Assembly (NCBI GenBank): GCA_964575225.1
Contig: CAZNQW010000046.1
Span: forward strand, 1-19,585
Source of the DNA: CAZNQW01 sp964575225
GTDB taxonomy: Bacteria; Chloroflexota; Anaerolineae; JAAYZQ01
Length of the DNA stretch: 19,585 bases
Reading direction: 5' to 3'
Part shown: one piece after another, positions 12,499-19,585 of the stretch
Layout: the number at the start of each line of letters is the position of its first letter
Position numbering within the stretch: position 1 is the stretch's first letter
Notes under the pieces: model-generated
Database searches by the model: none
What the model saw: only the letters and a program-made list of their open reading frames with translations
Told to the model about the DNA's origin: nothing
Program-made: the position numbers and the translations under genes

Positions 12499-13353
12499 AT
12501 GCAAGCGATTAAATTGGGGCAGTTGGAACTTTTGATGTTTCTGTTTGTCGGCCTGACGCTACTGGCTCTAGTGGGCCTGGTGGTCTATATCACCACGGCG
12601 CAGCGGCGAAAACGGCAGGCGGCGCTGCAACCGAAATCCCAACCGACGCAGGAGAAGGTCACTCCCTCCGAAATCGATCCGAATCTCTCTCTCACCGGCA
12701 TCCATCCAGCGCTCAGCCTGTTTCGCGATCCGGAGGGCGGGTCGATCCGAGTCGAGATCGATGGGGGTGTGTATTCGACCATGGCCGATGTGGCTGACCC
12801 CGATCTCAAGCGCAAGATCATCGGCATGGCTATGGACCTGATCCAATTTGTGGGTGTGCTCAAGGCGCAACCCTCTTCGCTGGCCCCTATGGACAAAACG
12901 GCCACCTGGCGAGAGGATCTGCGTGCCGGTAGCCAGGCTGCCAAGGCTCAAGCCCAAAGCACATTGGCTGCTGATTCAAGGCCCACCATGGCGCCTGGCG
13001 CTGCTTCCGAGCTGGAAGAGCGCTTTCTCGCCTATCTTACCGAGATGGGCCAGAGTTCACAGAGTGTGCAAAAGCCTTCGATGCTCCGTTCTATCCAGCA
13101 ATCCTTGCAGCCCAAGCCGAATTTGTCCGAGGGCGCTCACGGCTTTGTGCAGGATATCGAAGAGATCGTCCAAGGGCAACTGCGGGCGAACCCCACACTG
13201 CTTCCGGGTGGCCTTCACGTCCAGACGGGGTTGGATAAGCGGGTGGCCTTTGTCTTTGAGGGTCAGGAATATGCCTCGGTCGACGAGATACCCAATCGGA
13301 CGGCCCAGGAGGTGATCCGCAACGCCATCCGCGAGTGGGAAGCTCGCGCTTGA
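12499..13353 (+). CDS. Membrane-anchored protein of unknown function
   Basis: I do not recognise this 284-residue protein. It has one predicted N-terminal membrane helix (about residues 9-32, LELLMFLFVGLTLLALVGLVVYI), followed by a basic stop (QRRKRQ), suggesting a cytoplasmic body anchored by its N-terminus. Two segments look alike in design: RDPEGGSIRVEIDGGVYSTMADVADPDLKRKI (about 77-108), and near the C-terminus LDKRVAFVFEGQEYASVDEIPNRTAQEVI. Each has a strand, a short turn, then V-x-x-[IV]-x-[DN]-x-x-x-x-x-[IV]. They are separated by a low-complexity Ala/Gln/Ser-rich stretch. ATG 12499 has GGGGAGGA seven bases upstream. It follows mutM by 70 bases on the same strand and may share its transcript. 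Confidence 0.8.
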   Translation: MQAIKLGQLELLMFLFVGLTLLALVGLVVYITTAQRRKRQAALQPKSQPTQEKVTPSEIDPNLSLTGIHPALSLFRDPEGGSIRVEIDGGVYSTMADVADPDLKRKIIGMAMDLIQFVGVLKAQPSSLAPMDKTATWREDLRAGSQAAKAQAQSTLAADSRPTMAPGAASELEERFLAYLTEMGQSSQSVQKPSMLRSIQQSLQPKPNLSEGAHGFVQDIEEIVQGQLRANPTLLPGGLHVQTGLDKRVAFVFEGQEYASVDEIPNRTAQEVIRNAIREWEARA

Positions 13354-13373
13354 CCGCCTCGGTCGCCCACAAA

Positions 13374-13405
13374 AAGCACCGGGATGGTCACAAATCCCGG
13401 TGCTT
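13374..13405 (-). terminator. Intrinsic terminator of the oxidoreductase/MBL operon
   Basis: Perfect 12-base arms, AAGCACCGGGAT (13374-13385) and ATCCCGGTGCTT (13394-13405), around an eight-base loop. On the minus strand the stem runs into TTTTTGTG, fitting termination after the MBL gene. It may also stop plus-strand transcription from the unknown gene ending at 13353, although no T run follows on that strand. Confidence 0.8.
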
Positions 13406-13436
13406 GATGGCGCAACGCAATGGCGGACGGGTTAAC

Positions 13437-14291
13437 CTACACGTCGACCTCAACTGGCTCGAAGCGAAAACGGTCGGCCCGCCCTGTGGCATGCAGGTAC
13501 CCGGCCATAATTTCAGGGTGGTGCTCAAAGATCAAAAGCACGCCCTGTTCGCTGGCCCAGCGGGCCAGTTTTCTTTTGGTCTCGATGCTGACCATCGGCT
13601 CTACGTCGTAGGCAGGCACCCAGGCCAGTCGTTCCAGGTGGAGAGGCCAAGAGGCCGTGTCGCCCATGAACAGGGCGGTCTGGCCCTCGCTTTCGACTGC
13701 GACGCACTGGTGAGAGCGAGTGTGGCCCGGTGTGACCAGGACGCGGACCTCGTCGGTCAAGCGAGTGTCTCCCCACAATACCCGCAGTTGCCCCGCCTGT
13801 TCCAGCGGTTCGATATTCTCTCGGTGGTAGGTGGCCCGAGTTCGTTCGTTGGGAAAGAGGGCGTCGGCTAATTCCAGTCGCTGGACGCAGTAGGTGGCGT
13901 TTGGAAAGGTGGGCACCACCTGGTCGTTGCCCAGGCGTTGGGTATTGCCCCCGCAGTGATCGCCGTGCAGGTGGGTATTGACGACCAGATCGATCTCTTC
14001 GGGTCCGATGCCCAAATGCTCCAGGCTGGTCAGCAGCCTTCTTTCCCCCTGGATGTTGAGGAACGAGCGTTCCTTGTCGGTGAGTTTGTCGCCATAGCCT
14101 GTGTCGACCAGGATGCGCTGGGTCTCTGTTTCGACCAGCAGGCAGCGCAGGTGAAAGGGGATGCGGTTCTGGTCGTCGGGCTGGATGATGTCTTGCCACA
14201 GGGCTTTGGGCACCAGCCCAAAGAATCCACCGGCGTCATCGTGATAGACGCCATCCGAGATAAAGTGTAACGTTACGTTGCCAAAACGCAT
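13437..14291 (-). CDS. MBL-fold metallo-hydrolase
   Basis: A 284-residue metallo-beta-lactamase-fold hydrolase with a dinuclear metal site: H107-L-H109-G-D111-H112 (NTHLHGDHCGG), H190 in TPGHTRSH, D211 in LFMGDTASW, and a late histidine in FEHHPEIMAGYL. The overall layout (FISDGVYHDDAGGFFG opening, LRCLLVETETQRILVDTGYGDKL) resembles lactonase-type MBL proteins, but the substrate is unknown. ATG 14289-14291 has AGGAG five bases upstream; a frame extending to 14549 is antisense-like and overlaps the gamma-subunit gene. It is last in the 2-oxoacid oxidoreductase operon, 85 bases after the gamma subunit. A G/C-rich hairpin between them may make its expression lower. Confidence 0.9.
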   Translation of the reverse strand: MRFGNVTLHFISDGVYHDDAGGFFGLVPKALWQDIIQPDDQNRIPFHLRCLLVETETQRILVDTGYGDKLTDKERSFLNIQGERRLLTSLEHLGIGPEEIDLVVNTHLHGDHCGGNTQRLGNDQVVPTFPNATYCVQRLELADALFPNERTRATYHRENIEPLEQAGQLRVLWGDTRLTDEVRVLVTPGHTRSHQCVAVESEGQTALFMGDTASWPLHLERLAWVPAYDVEPMVSIETKRKLARWASEQGVLLIFEHHPEIMAGYLHATGRADRFRFEPVEVDV

Positions 14292-14327
14292 AAGAACTCC
14301 TGATTTGATGAGATAGGAACGAGCGGG

Positions 14328-14365
14328 CACTGGGCGGGCAGGCCTGTGGCTGCCCGCCCACAGTG
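14328..14365 (-). repeat. G/C-rich hairpin between gamma subunit and MBL gene
   Basis: GGGCGGGCAG (14332-14341) pairs with CTGCCCGCCC (14350-14359), with an outer CACT/AGTG pairing. No T run follows on the minus strand, so it is more likely an attenuating or RNA-stabilising stem than a full terminator. Confidence 0.5.
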
Positions 14366-14376
14366 CGATCCGGGGT

Positions 14377-14916
14377 TCACCTTCGGACGAACTGGACGCC
14401 CCGGTCCAGAGCCCGCTTGTTGGGTTCGATGATCTGTTTGCGGCGCTGGGGAATGTGCAGATCCATGGTGCGTTTGACGCTCTCGATGGGCAGGATCTCT
14501 CGTTTCCCCAGCATGGCGCCCAACAAGACGACGTTGGCCATCTTCTCATTGCCCAGTTCGGCAGCCAGTTCGTTGGCCGGAATATAGACCACGTCGATGT
14601 CGGTCCGTTCCGACCGGGTGCGGATCAGCGTCGTGTTGGCCACCAGCAAGCCGCCTGGTTTGACCAGGGGCTCGTATTTGTCCATAGACGGCGGGTTCAT
14701 GACGAGGCAGATGCTGGGCTCTCGGATGATGGGAGACCCGATCTCGACATCGGACAGAATCACAATACAGTGGGCAGTCCCGCCCCTCATCTCGGGCCCG
14801 TAGGAAGGGATCCAGGTCACGTGCCAGCCCTCATCCATGCCCGTGTAGGTGAGCAGTTGACCGGCAAAGAGGGCGCCCTGCCCTCCGAAACCCGAGACAA
14901 CAATTTCCTCAAGCAT
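14377..14916 (-). CDS. 2-oxoacid:ferredoxin oxidoreductase, gamma subunit
   Basis: The 179-residue gamma subunit of a four-subunit 2-oxoacid:ferredoxin oxidoreductase, the component that helps bind CoA. The family opening is EIVVSGFGGQGALFAGQLL (GFGGQG at residues 9-14), followed by TWIPSYGPEMRGGTAHCIVILSD, a strongly conserved block, and NVVLLGAML. ATG 14914-14916 has AAGGAG upstream. It lies 53 bases after the beta subunit in the same operon. Subunit identity is firm; which 2-oxoacid is used is set by the alpha and beta subunits. Confidence 0.93.
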   Translation of the reverse strand: MLEEIVVSGFGGQGALFAGQLLTYTGMDEGWHVTWIPSYGPEMRGGTAHCIVILSDVEIGSPIIREPSICLVMNPPSMDKYEPLVKPGGLLVANTTLIRTRSERTDIDVVYIPANELAAELGNEKMANVVLLGAMLGKREILPIESVKRTMDLHIPQRRKQIIEPNKRALDRGVQFVRR

Positions 14917-14969
14917 GTCATTCTCCTTACAAGGGGCTTATGCCCCAACCGATCGCGTGAACCTTGGGC

Positions 14970-15737
14970 TTATGTCAGGTTCTTGACCTCGTCGGCCACG
15001 CGATAGTCGCCGAGAGGATAGTAGGCGACCATTCGTTCTTCGACGAATTTGAGCGATTCTTTCGGCGACATGCCCCAGTTGGTGGGACAGTTGGAGACCA
15101 CTTCAACCAACGAAAAGCCGAGGCCCGCCATCTGCACCTGGAAAGCGGTCTTGATGGCCTTACGCAGTTTGCGGATTTCGGCGGGTTTGTAGGCAGTTCG
15201 GCGAACGATATAGGCCGCTCCATCCAGTTGGGAGATGAGCTCGCACACCCGGATCGGAAAGCCTTGACGCTTGACGTCACGCCCATAGGGCGACGAGGTG
15301 GTCACCATGCCGGGCAGAGTGGTGGGCGCCATCTGGCCGCCCGTCATGCCATAGACGGCATTGTTGATAAAGATGGTGGTGATGTTCTCCCCCCGCGCCA
15401 CGGCGTGAATCAGCTCATTGGTGCCGATGGACGCCAGATCTCCGTCGCCCTGGTAGGTGAACACCACCAGGTCGGGATTGGTGCGTTTGATCCCGGTAGC
15501 CATGGCCGGCGCGCGGCCATGCGCTGCTTCCGTAAAGTCGAACTCGAAATAGTCGTACGCCAGGACCGAGCAACCCACCGGTGCAACGCCCACCATGCGC
15601 TCGCGGATGCCCAGTTCGTCGATCACTTCGGCAATCAGCCGGTGGACGATGCCGTGGATACATCCGGGGCAATAGTGGGTGACGACGTCTGCCAGGGCCT
15701 CGGGACGACTGAAAACCAATTCCGCTTCTTGACTCAT
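14970..15737 (-). CDS. 2-oxoacid:ferredoxin oxidoreductase, beta (TPP-binding) subunit
   Basis: The 255-residue thiamine-pyrophosphate-binding subunit that carries out oxidative decarboxylation of the 2-oxoacid. The TPP motif is visible as YQGDGDLASIGTNELIHAVARGENITTIFINN (GDGD to NN). It is preceded by the cluster-ligating/active-site block HYCPGCIHGIVHR and by VGVAPVGCSVLAYDYF, and followed by YGMTGGQMAPTTLPG. The start is ATG 15735-15737 (MSQEAEL) with AAGGAG seven bases upstream; an upstream extension to 15803 overlaps the alpha gene and lacks a site. It follows alpha by 16 bases. Confidence 0.93.
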   Translation of the reverse strand: MSQEAELVFSRPEALADVVTHYCPGCIHGIVHRLIAEVIDELGIRERMVGVAPVGCSVLAYDYFEFDFTEAAHGRAPAMATGIKRTNPDLVVFTYQGDGDLASIGTNELIHAVARGENITTIFINNAVYGMTGGQMAPTTLPGMVTTSSPYGRDVKRQGFPIRVCELISQLDGAAYIVRRTAYKPAEIRKLRKAIKTAFQVQMAGLGFSLVEVVSNCPTNWGMSPKESLKFVEERMVAYYPLGDYRVADEVKNLT

Positions 15738-15753
15738 TGTCAACTCCTTGGCC

Positions 15754-16797
15754 TCAGGCCAGCTCTCTGATCTCGTCCAAGACCTCCTCGGGCAAGGGAA
15801 CAATGCCGCCCATCTTGCCGTAGAAAGAGATCGGCACTCGTTGCCGGGTGGCGAGTTGAACGTCCTCGATCATTTGGCCGGCGCTCAGCTCCACCACCAA
15901 GATCTGACGCGCCTCTTGAGCGATGGTTTTGAGGCGCTCGCTGGGGAAGGGGAACATGGAGATCGGGCGGAACAGGCCTGCTGCGATACCTTCGGCGCGC
16001 GCTTGTGTGACGGCGGTTTGGACAATGCGGCCCGCTGTGCCATAGGCCACAACTATGATCTCGGCTCCCTCCATCATGTATTCGGCGTAGCGAACCTCGT
16101 TCTCACGGATCTGCTGGATGGTAGCCTGGAGCTTGAGGTTGGCCTGTTCCAGGTTCGCTGCTCCCAGATAGAGGGAGGTAACGACGTTTTTCTTGCGCCC
16201 CTTGGCTCCGGTCAAGGCCCAAGATTGGGGTTTCCGCTTCGGTTCTTTCATTTCGGGAAAGGCGACCGGTTCCATAATCTGGCCGATGAGACCGTCGGCA
16301 ATGATCGTCACGGGTTGCAGATATTTTTCCGCCAGGTCAAAGGCCTCGACGATCAAGTCCACCGTTTCCTGGACCGTCGACGGGGCCAACGCCAGCAGAT
16401 GATAATCGCCGTGGCCTCCACCCTTGGTCATCTGGAAATAGTCGGCTTGGGCCGGTTGGATGTTTCCCAAGCCCGGTCCGCCGCGCATGACGTTGACGAT
16501 CACACAGGGCACAAAGGACATGGTGATGTACGAAATACCCTCTTGCATCAGGCTGTATCCCGGGCTCGACGTCGTGGTCATGGCCCGAGCGCCGGTGCAG
16601 GCTGCGCCGTAGAGCATGTTGACCGCCCCCAGTTCGCTCTCCGCCTGGACAAAGACGCGGCCCAGTTCGGGCATCCGGCGCGACATGTACTCGAGCACCT
16701 CAGTTTGGGGTGTAATGGGATAGCCAAAGTAGGCCTCACAGCCAGCGCGTATGGCGGCTTCGGCATTGGCTTCGTTGCCTTTCATCAAGACTTTCAT
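15754..16797 (-). CDS. vorB: 2-oxoacid:ferredoxin oxidoreductase, alpha subunit (VorB type)
   Basis: The 347-residue alpha subunit has the KVLMKGNEANAEAAIRAGCEAYFGYPITPQTEVLEYMSRR opening, VQAESELGAVNMLYGAA, the TTSSPGYSLMQEGISY block and RGGPGLGNIQPAQADYFQMTKGGGHGDYH. This is very like proteins annotated VorB, the 2-oxoisovalerate (3-methyl-2-oxobutanoate) enzyme. The C-terminal domain includes IIVVAYGTAGRIVQTAV and ILVVELSAGQMIEDVQLA. I choose ATG 16795-16797, since AAAGGA lies eight to nine bases upstream; the ATG at 16819-16821 has none. The VorB label and the phosphotransacylases in the operon favour branched-chain 2-oxoacids, but substrate cannot be proven by sequence. Confidence 0.9.
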   Translation of the reverse strand: MKVLMKGNEANAEAAIRAGCEAYFGYPITPQTEVLEYMSRRMPELGRVFVQAESELGAVNMLYGAACTGARAMTTTSSPGYSLMQEGISYITMSFVPCVIVNVMRGGPGLGNIQPAQADYFQMTKGGGHGDYHLLALAPSTVQETVDLIVEAFDLAEKYLQPVTIIADGLIGQIMEPVAFPEMKEPKRKPQSWALTGAKGRKKNVVTSLYLGAANLEQANLKLQATIQQIRENEVRYAEYMMEGAEIIVVAYGTAGRIVQTAVTQARAEGIAAGLFRPISMFPFPSERLKTIAQEARQILVVELSAGQMIEDVQLATRQRVPISFYGKMGGIVPLPEEVLDEIRELA

Positions 16798-16866
16798 CAG
16801 CCCATCCTTTCCATTGGACACGCAATACCCGGTTCGTATCCGATTGGTTGATAGGGTTTCATGGTC

Positions 16867-17109
16867 TCACCCGGTTTGGGCGCCCTGTTTTTTGCGCGGG
16901 GTCCGGTAGACGGTGATGACCATATCAGGGCACATCATGGCGCAGAACGTACATCCGATGCAGTTCTCGTCGGGATCGACAAAGGTCGAGGGTCGATAGC
17001 CCTTGGCATTGAAGGTTGAGGCCATCTGCACCAGATCGCCTTGAGGGCAGACGGTGGTGCATAGTTCGCAGCCCTTGCATCGATCTTGGTCGATGACAAT
17101 AAAGCTCAT
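16867..17109 (-). CDS. 2-oxoacid:ferredoxin oxidoreductase, delta (2[4Fe-4S] ferredoxin) subunit
   Basis: An 80-residue ferredoxin-type subunit with two complete cluster motifs, C-K-G-C-E-L-C-T-T-V-C-P (residues 11-22) and C-I-G-C-T-F-C-A-M-M-C-P. It passes electrons from the TPP subunit to external ferredoxin. Position before the alpha gene matches delta-alpha-beta-gamma order in VorB/KorA-type enzymes. The ATG at 17107-17109 has a very strong AGGAGGT site upstream, suggesting high expression. Confidence 0.94.
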   Translation of the reverse strand: MSFIVIDQDRCKGCELCTTVCPQGDLVQMASTFNAKGYRPSTFVDPDENCIGCTFCAMMCPDMVITVYRTPRKKQGAQTG

Positions 17110-17150
17110 GGTTGGTTACCTCCTTTGGTACCATGCTTTGGGACCGATGG

Positions 17151-18053
17151 TTATTTGGATAAATAGACTCCCAGCGCCATCGAGAGCATCTTTTGCTCGG
17201 GTGGATCGGAACGGGACGGCATGATAATGGGGCAGGCGGCGCCCACCACCACAGCCGCCATGTGGCCCTGGGCAAAATAGGCGATGGCTTTGGCCAGGAT
17301 GTTGCCCGACTCTACATCGGGCGTGATCAGGATATCGGCGCGGCCGGCTACTTCGCCCGAGATTCCCTTCATCTTGGCAGCCTTGAGCGAGATGGCGTTG
17401 TCCATGGCCAGGGGTCCGTCCACATACCCCCCGTGGATCTGTCCGCGCTCGGCCATTTTGGACAGGTTGGCCGCGTCCATGTTCGATGGCATTTCGGGGT
17501 TGACCATTTCGGTAGCGGCCAGGATGGCCACCCGGGGCTTTTCGACGCCCAACTCGATGGCCGTGTCGATGGCGTTTTGAACGATGGCCACTTTTTGCGC
17601 CAGGGTGGGCGAGACGATCATGGCCACATCACTGACAAAGATGAGCCGGTCAAAGTCGGGTATCTCAAAGACGCTGACGTCGGTGATCAATTTGCCGATG
17701 CGCAGACCCTTGGCCCGATCCAACGCTGCTTGCATCAGTTCCACAGGGAGGGCCCGCCCGTTCATGAGCAGGTCGACCTCTCCCTTGTGAATCATCTCGA
17801 CGGCCTTGTAGGCCGCCTGCACCATGTCTGGCTCGTTGATGGTTTCCAGGTTCCCGATGTCGATACTTTCTTGTCGGGCCACCGTTTGCAGGCGGTGGGG
17901 GTCATCGATCAGGATGCAATCAGCCAGGCCCAGGTGGCGCGCCATCCGAACGGCATGCAGGGTTTGCTCTTGTCCTGCGCCGACGATGGCCACCCGCCGA
18001 GGGCCGCGCTGTAAGGCTGCCTCCAATAATTGAGCAAAGGTTCGAATAGTCAT
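17151..18053 (-). CDS. ptb: Phosphate acyltransferase (phosphate butyryltransferase type), copy 1
   Basis: A 300-residue enzyme of the phosphate acetyl/butaryl transferase family, predicted to convert an acyl-CoA and phosphate to acyl phosphate and CoA. Family landmarks are the VAIVGAGQEQTLHAVRMA opening, IHKGEVDLLMNGRALPVELMQAAL, the DRLIFVSDVAMIVSPTLAQKVAIVQNAI block, VAILAATEMVNPEMPSNMDAANLSKMA, DGPLAMDNAIS, GRADILITPDVESGNILAKAI and CPIIMPSRSDPPEQKMLSMALG. Length fits butyryl-type rather than acetyl-type enzymes. Two ATG codons stand in tandem; the second (18051-18053) has AGGAG five bases upstream, against two for the first. It is closely related to the gene at 18815, with a P-loop gene between them. 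Confidence 0.9.
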   Translation of the reverse strand: MTIRTFAQLLEAALQRGPRRVAIVGAGQEQTLHAVRMARHLGLADCILIDDPHRLQTVARQESIDIGNLETINEPDMVQAAYKAVEMIHKGEVDLLMNGRALPVELMQAALDRAKGLRIGKLITDVSVFEIPDFDRLIFVSDVAMIVSPTLAQKVAIVQNAIDTAIELGVEKPRVAILAATEMVNPEMPSNMDAANLSKMAERGQIHGGYVDGPLAMDNAISLKAAKMKGISGEVAGRADILITPDVESGNILAKAIAYFAQGHMAAVVVGAACPIIMPSRSDPPEQKMLSMALGVYLSK

Positions 18054-18090
18054 CATTTCTCCTCAAAGGGCCTTTCGGCCTGCTTGGACT

Positions 18091-18813
18091 CTACCACGGC
18101 ATGACAAAATGACGTTTCAATACTAGCGTGGGCTGGACTATCCGCTCCAGTTCCGGCGTTCCGACCCAGCGTTGATCGACACAGACAAAGGCAATGGGCA
18201 GCCCGATCTCTTTTGCCAATTCTTCCACCAGGGCAGCGCCATCGACCAGTTGATCGATGGTCGTCTCGTCCATTAGATTGGGATTGCTCACCAGGCTATC
18301 AACGCGCAGGCGAGCGCTGGCCTCAACTTCCGAGATCGAGTTGGATAGTCCTTGCACCGTGTTGGTGAACGGACGATAGGGGTTGACCACAAAGTGCATG
18401 GTATACCCCCTACGCCGGATCGCGCCGCTGAACTGGCCCAGGGCGCGAGCGCCTTGGCGGTCGCCTCCCACGTCCAACACCACCGGACGCGCCATCTGTT
18501 CGATGGCGCCCAGAATCTGGGGGGTGATGGCGGGCGTATCCAGATGCTGGCCCACAATCGACGGTGCAATCACTTCCACTCCCTGCTTGCCCAGAGCAGC
18601 AGCCGTTTCGCGGCTGCGAAAGTAGGGGGTGACAATGTCCAGATCGATGAGTAACACCGGATTGGCCGGTGGATCCGAGTTGGCTAGCGCTTGCTCCGAG
18701 TTGTTTTGCTTGTCGCGCGCCAGAGCCAGGGCATAGTTCAGCGCGGTTTCGGTCTTGCCGCTGCCAAATCTGCCCACAAAGATCGTGACTCCGGCGTGAT
18801 TCCCCGTGCTCAT
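18091..18813 (-). CDS. P-loop NTPase of unknown role (MinD/CobB-like fold class suspected)
   Basis: A 240-residue soluble protein with a clear Walker A, VGRFGSGKTE (G14-x-x-G-x-G-K20-T21), then LIDLDIVTPYFRSRE (about 54-68) and VVLDVGGDRQGARALG, where D-x-G-G resembles the Walker B of SIMIBI-class NTPases. No membrane segment or DNA-binding motif is evident. I do not recognise a named family. It starts at ATG 18811-18813, one base after the stop of the upstream phosphotransacylase, and is followed 37 bases later by a second phosphotransacylase, so all three are probably co-translated. A chaperone-like or regulatory role towards acyl-CoA/acyl-phosphate enzymes is only a guess from position. 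Confidence 0.82.
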   Translation of the reverse strand: MSTGNHAGVTIFVGRFGSGKTETALNYALALARDKQNNSEQALANSDPPANPVLLIDLDIVTPYFRSRETAAALGKQGVEVIAPSIVGQHLDTPAITPQILGAIEQMARPVVLDVGGDRQGARALGQFSGAIRRRGYTMHFVVNPYRPFTNTVQGLSNSISEVEASARLRVDSLVSNPNLMDETTIDQLVDGAALVEELAKEIGLPIAFVCVDQRWVGTPELERIVQPTLVLKRHFVMPW

Positions 18814-18814
18814 C

Positions 18815-19585
18815 TTAGCTTAGCATCACTCCCAACGCCAGGGACACCAGCTTGGCCTGGCGTGTATCTGACCGAGAGGGTAGGATCAGAGGGCAACGAG
18901 CGCCCACTACGACTCCGGCCATCTCTCCCTGGGCAAAATAGGTGATGGCCTTGGCCAATACATTCCCGGCCTCGATATCCGGCGCGATGAGGATATCGGC
19001 CCGGCCCGCCACTTCGCTGCGGATGCCCTTGATGCGAGCGGATTCGGGCGAGATGGCGTTGTCCAAAGCCAGGGGACCGTCCACCAACCCACCCCGAATC
19101 TGACCTCGATCGGCCATCTTGGACAGGTTGGCGGCATCCAGCGTGGTGGGGATCTTGGGGTTGACGGTCTCGGTGGCAGCCAGGACGGCCACGCGGGGCA
19201 GTTCGATGCCCAAGCCATGGGCCACGTAAATGGCATTTTGCACGATCTGGACCTTTTGTTCCAGATCGGGTGCTACGACGACGCCCGCATCGCTGATGAA
19301 AATCAGCCGGTCGAACTCGGGGATCTGAAAGGCGGCGACGTGGGTAAAGAGCTTGCCGGTGCGCAGACCCAACTCTTTGCTCAGGGCCGATCGCAAGAAA
19401 TCGCTGGTTTCGACCTTGCCCTTCATGGCCACATCTGCCTGTCCATCGCTGATCAGTTTCATGACCAGGTAGGCGGCCTCACGGGGATCGGGCGCGTGGA
19501 TCACCTCCATGCGCGAGATATCAAAACCCTCATCGCGGGCGATTTTGGCGATGGCAGCGCTATCGCCGACCAAGGTGACTTCGGC
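18815..19585 (-). CDS. Phosphate acyltransferase (phosphate butyryltransferase type), copy 2, truncated by window end
   Basis: At least 256 residues of a second phosphotransacylase; the frame is open to the right edge (first codons A-E-V-T-L-V-G-D), so roughly 40 N-terminal residues lie outside. It shares long stretches with copy 1: PEFDRLIFISDAGVVVAPDLEQKVQIVQNAI, VAVLAATETVNPKIPTTLDAANLSKMADRGQI, DGPLALDNAIS, GRADILIAPDIEAGNVLAKAITYFAQGEMAGVVVGA and a final SRSD-x-x-x-x-K-LVSLALG. The two look like the product of duplication and divergence rather than recent copying, since third positions differ freely. It ends one base before the P-loop gene. Different acyl-CoA preferences for the two copies are plausible but unproven. 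Confidence 0.9.
   Translation of the reverse strand, partial: AEVTLVGDSAAIAKIARDEGFDISRMEVIHAPDPREAAYLVMKLISDGQADVAMKGKVETSDFLRSALSKELGLRTGKLFTHVAAFQIPEFDRLIFISDAGVVVAPDLEQKVQIVQNAIYVAHGLGIELPRVAVLAATETVNPKIPTTLDAANLSKMADRGQIRGGLVDGPLALDNAISPESARIKGIRSEVAGRADILIAPDIEAGNVLAKAITYFAQGEMAGVVVGARCPLILPSRSDTRQAKLVSLALGVMLS

Noticed and set aside
13437..14549. A longer form of the MBL protein with 86 extra N-terminal residues.
   Set aside because: The extension overlaps the gamma-subunit gene in another frame and has a shadow-like composition; ATG 14291 has a good AGGAG site and a family-like start.

Overview
This window looks like the end of a contig from a bacterial draft genome or metagenome bin. 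Bases 1-45 are not genomic: they match an Illumina TruSeq dual-index i5 adapter. The rest is GC-rich, gene-dense bacterial DNA with good Shine-Dalgarno sites and many GTG/TTG starts. Gene content (a VorB-type 2-oxoacid:ferredoxin oxidoreductase beside two phosphotransacylases, a two-CxxC protein disulfide oxidoreductase, split saccharopine-pathway enzymes, selenocysteine use) suggests an anaerobic or facultative bacterium. Chloroflexota is a tentative guess; there is no rRNA or other decisive marker here.

Layout, left to right. (1) 46-2290: the 3' part of tex (+), meeting a GNAT acetyltransferase (-) tail to tail. (2) 2409-5416: a minus-strand lysine-catabolism operon, lkr-sdh, with a strong sigma-70 promoter and ending at a perfect 36-bp palindrome. 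(3) 5551-9515: a plus-strand thiol/selenol redox island. It holds a CoA-binding protein and a thioredoxin-fold selenoprotein behind a promoter that overlaps a CsoR/CstR-like palindrome. Next come an ECF sigma factor with a soluble HxxxCxxC anti-sigma factor, a protein disulfide oxidoreductase, an OsmC-like protein, a two-cluster ferredoxin, and a glutaredoxin-PDZ fusion whose active site reads U-P-Y-C. (4) 9512-10294 (-): a PqqD-like gene and a nucleotidyltransferase, both truncated and joined. (5) 10394-12428 (+): HIT protein, Maf and MutM, followed by an unrecognised membrane-anchored protein to 13353. (6) 13374-19585 (-): one long operon, read from the right edge: a phosphotransacylase (cut by the window end), a P-loop protein, a second phosphotransacylase, ferredoxin, alpha, TPP-binding beta and gamma subunits of a 2-oxoacid oxidoreductase, then an MBL-fold hydrolase.

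The most interesting part is the redox island. Two genes carry an in-frame TGA exactly where a redox-active residue is expected, and each TGA is followed at bacterial-SECIS distance by a stem-loop with G in the first two apical-loop positions. An ordinary ORF finder would miss both active sites. In addition, the ECF sigma gene and the disulfide oxidoreductase gene are preceded by the same bipartite promoter (TGAAACCTTT, 10 variable bases, TGCATCTAAAGGA). This suggests that a SigR/RsrA-like thiol-stress switch controls itself and the downstream operon that includes the selenocysteine glutaredoxin.

The right-hand operon can be read as an energy module: a branched-chain or related 2-oxoacid is oxidised to an acyl-CoA with ferredoxin reduction, then converted to an acyl phosphate for ATP formation. 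No acyl kinase is seen in the window.
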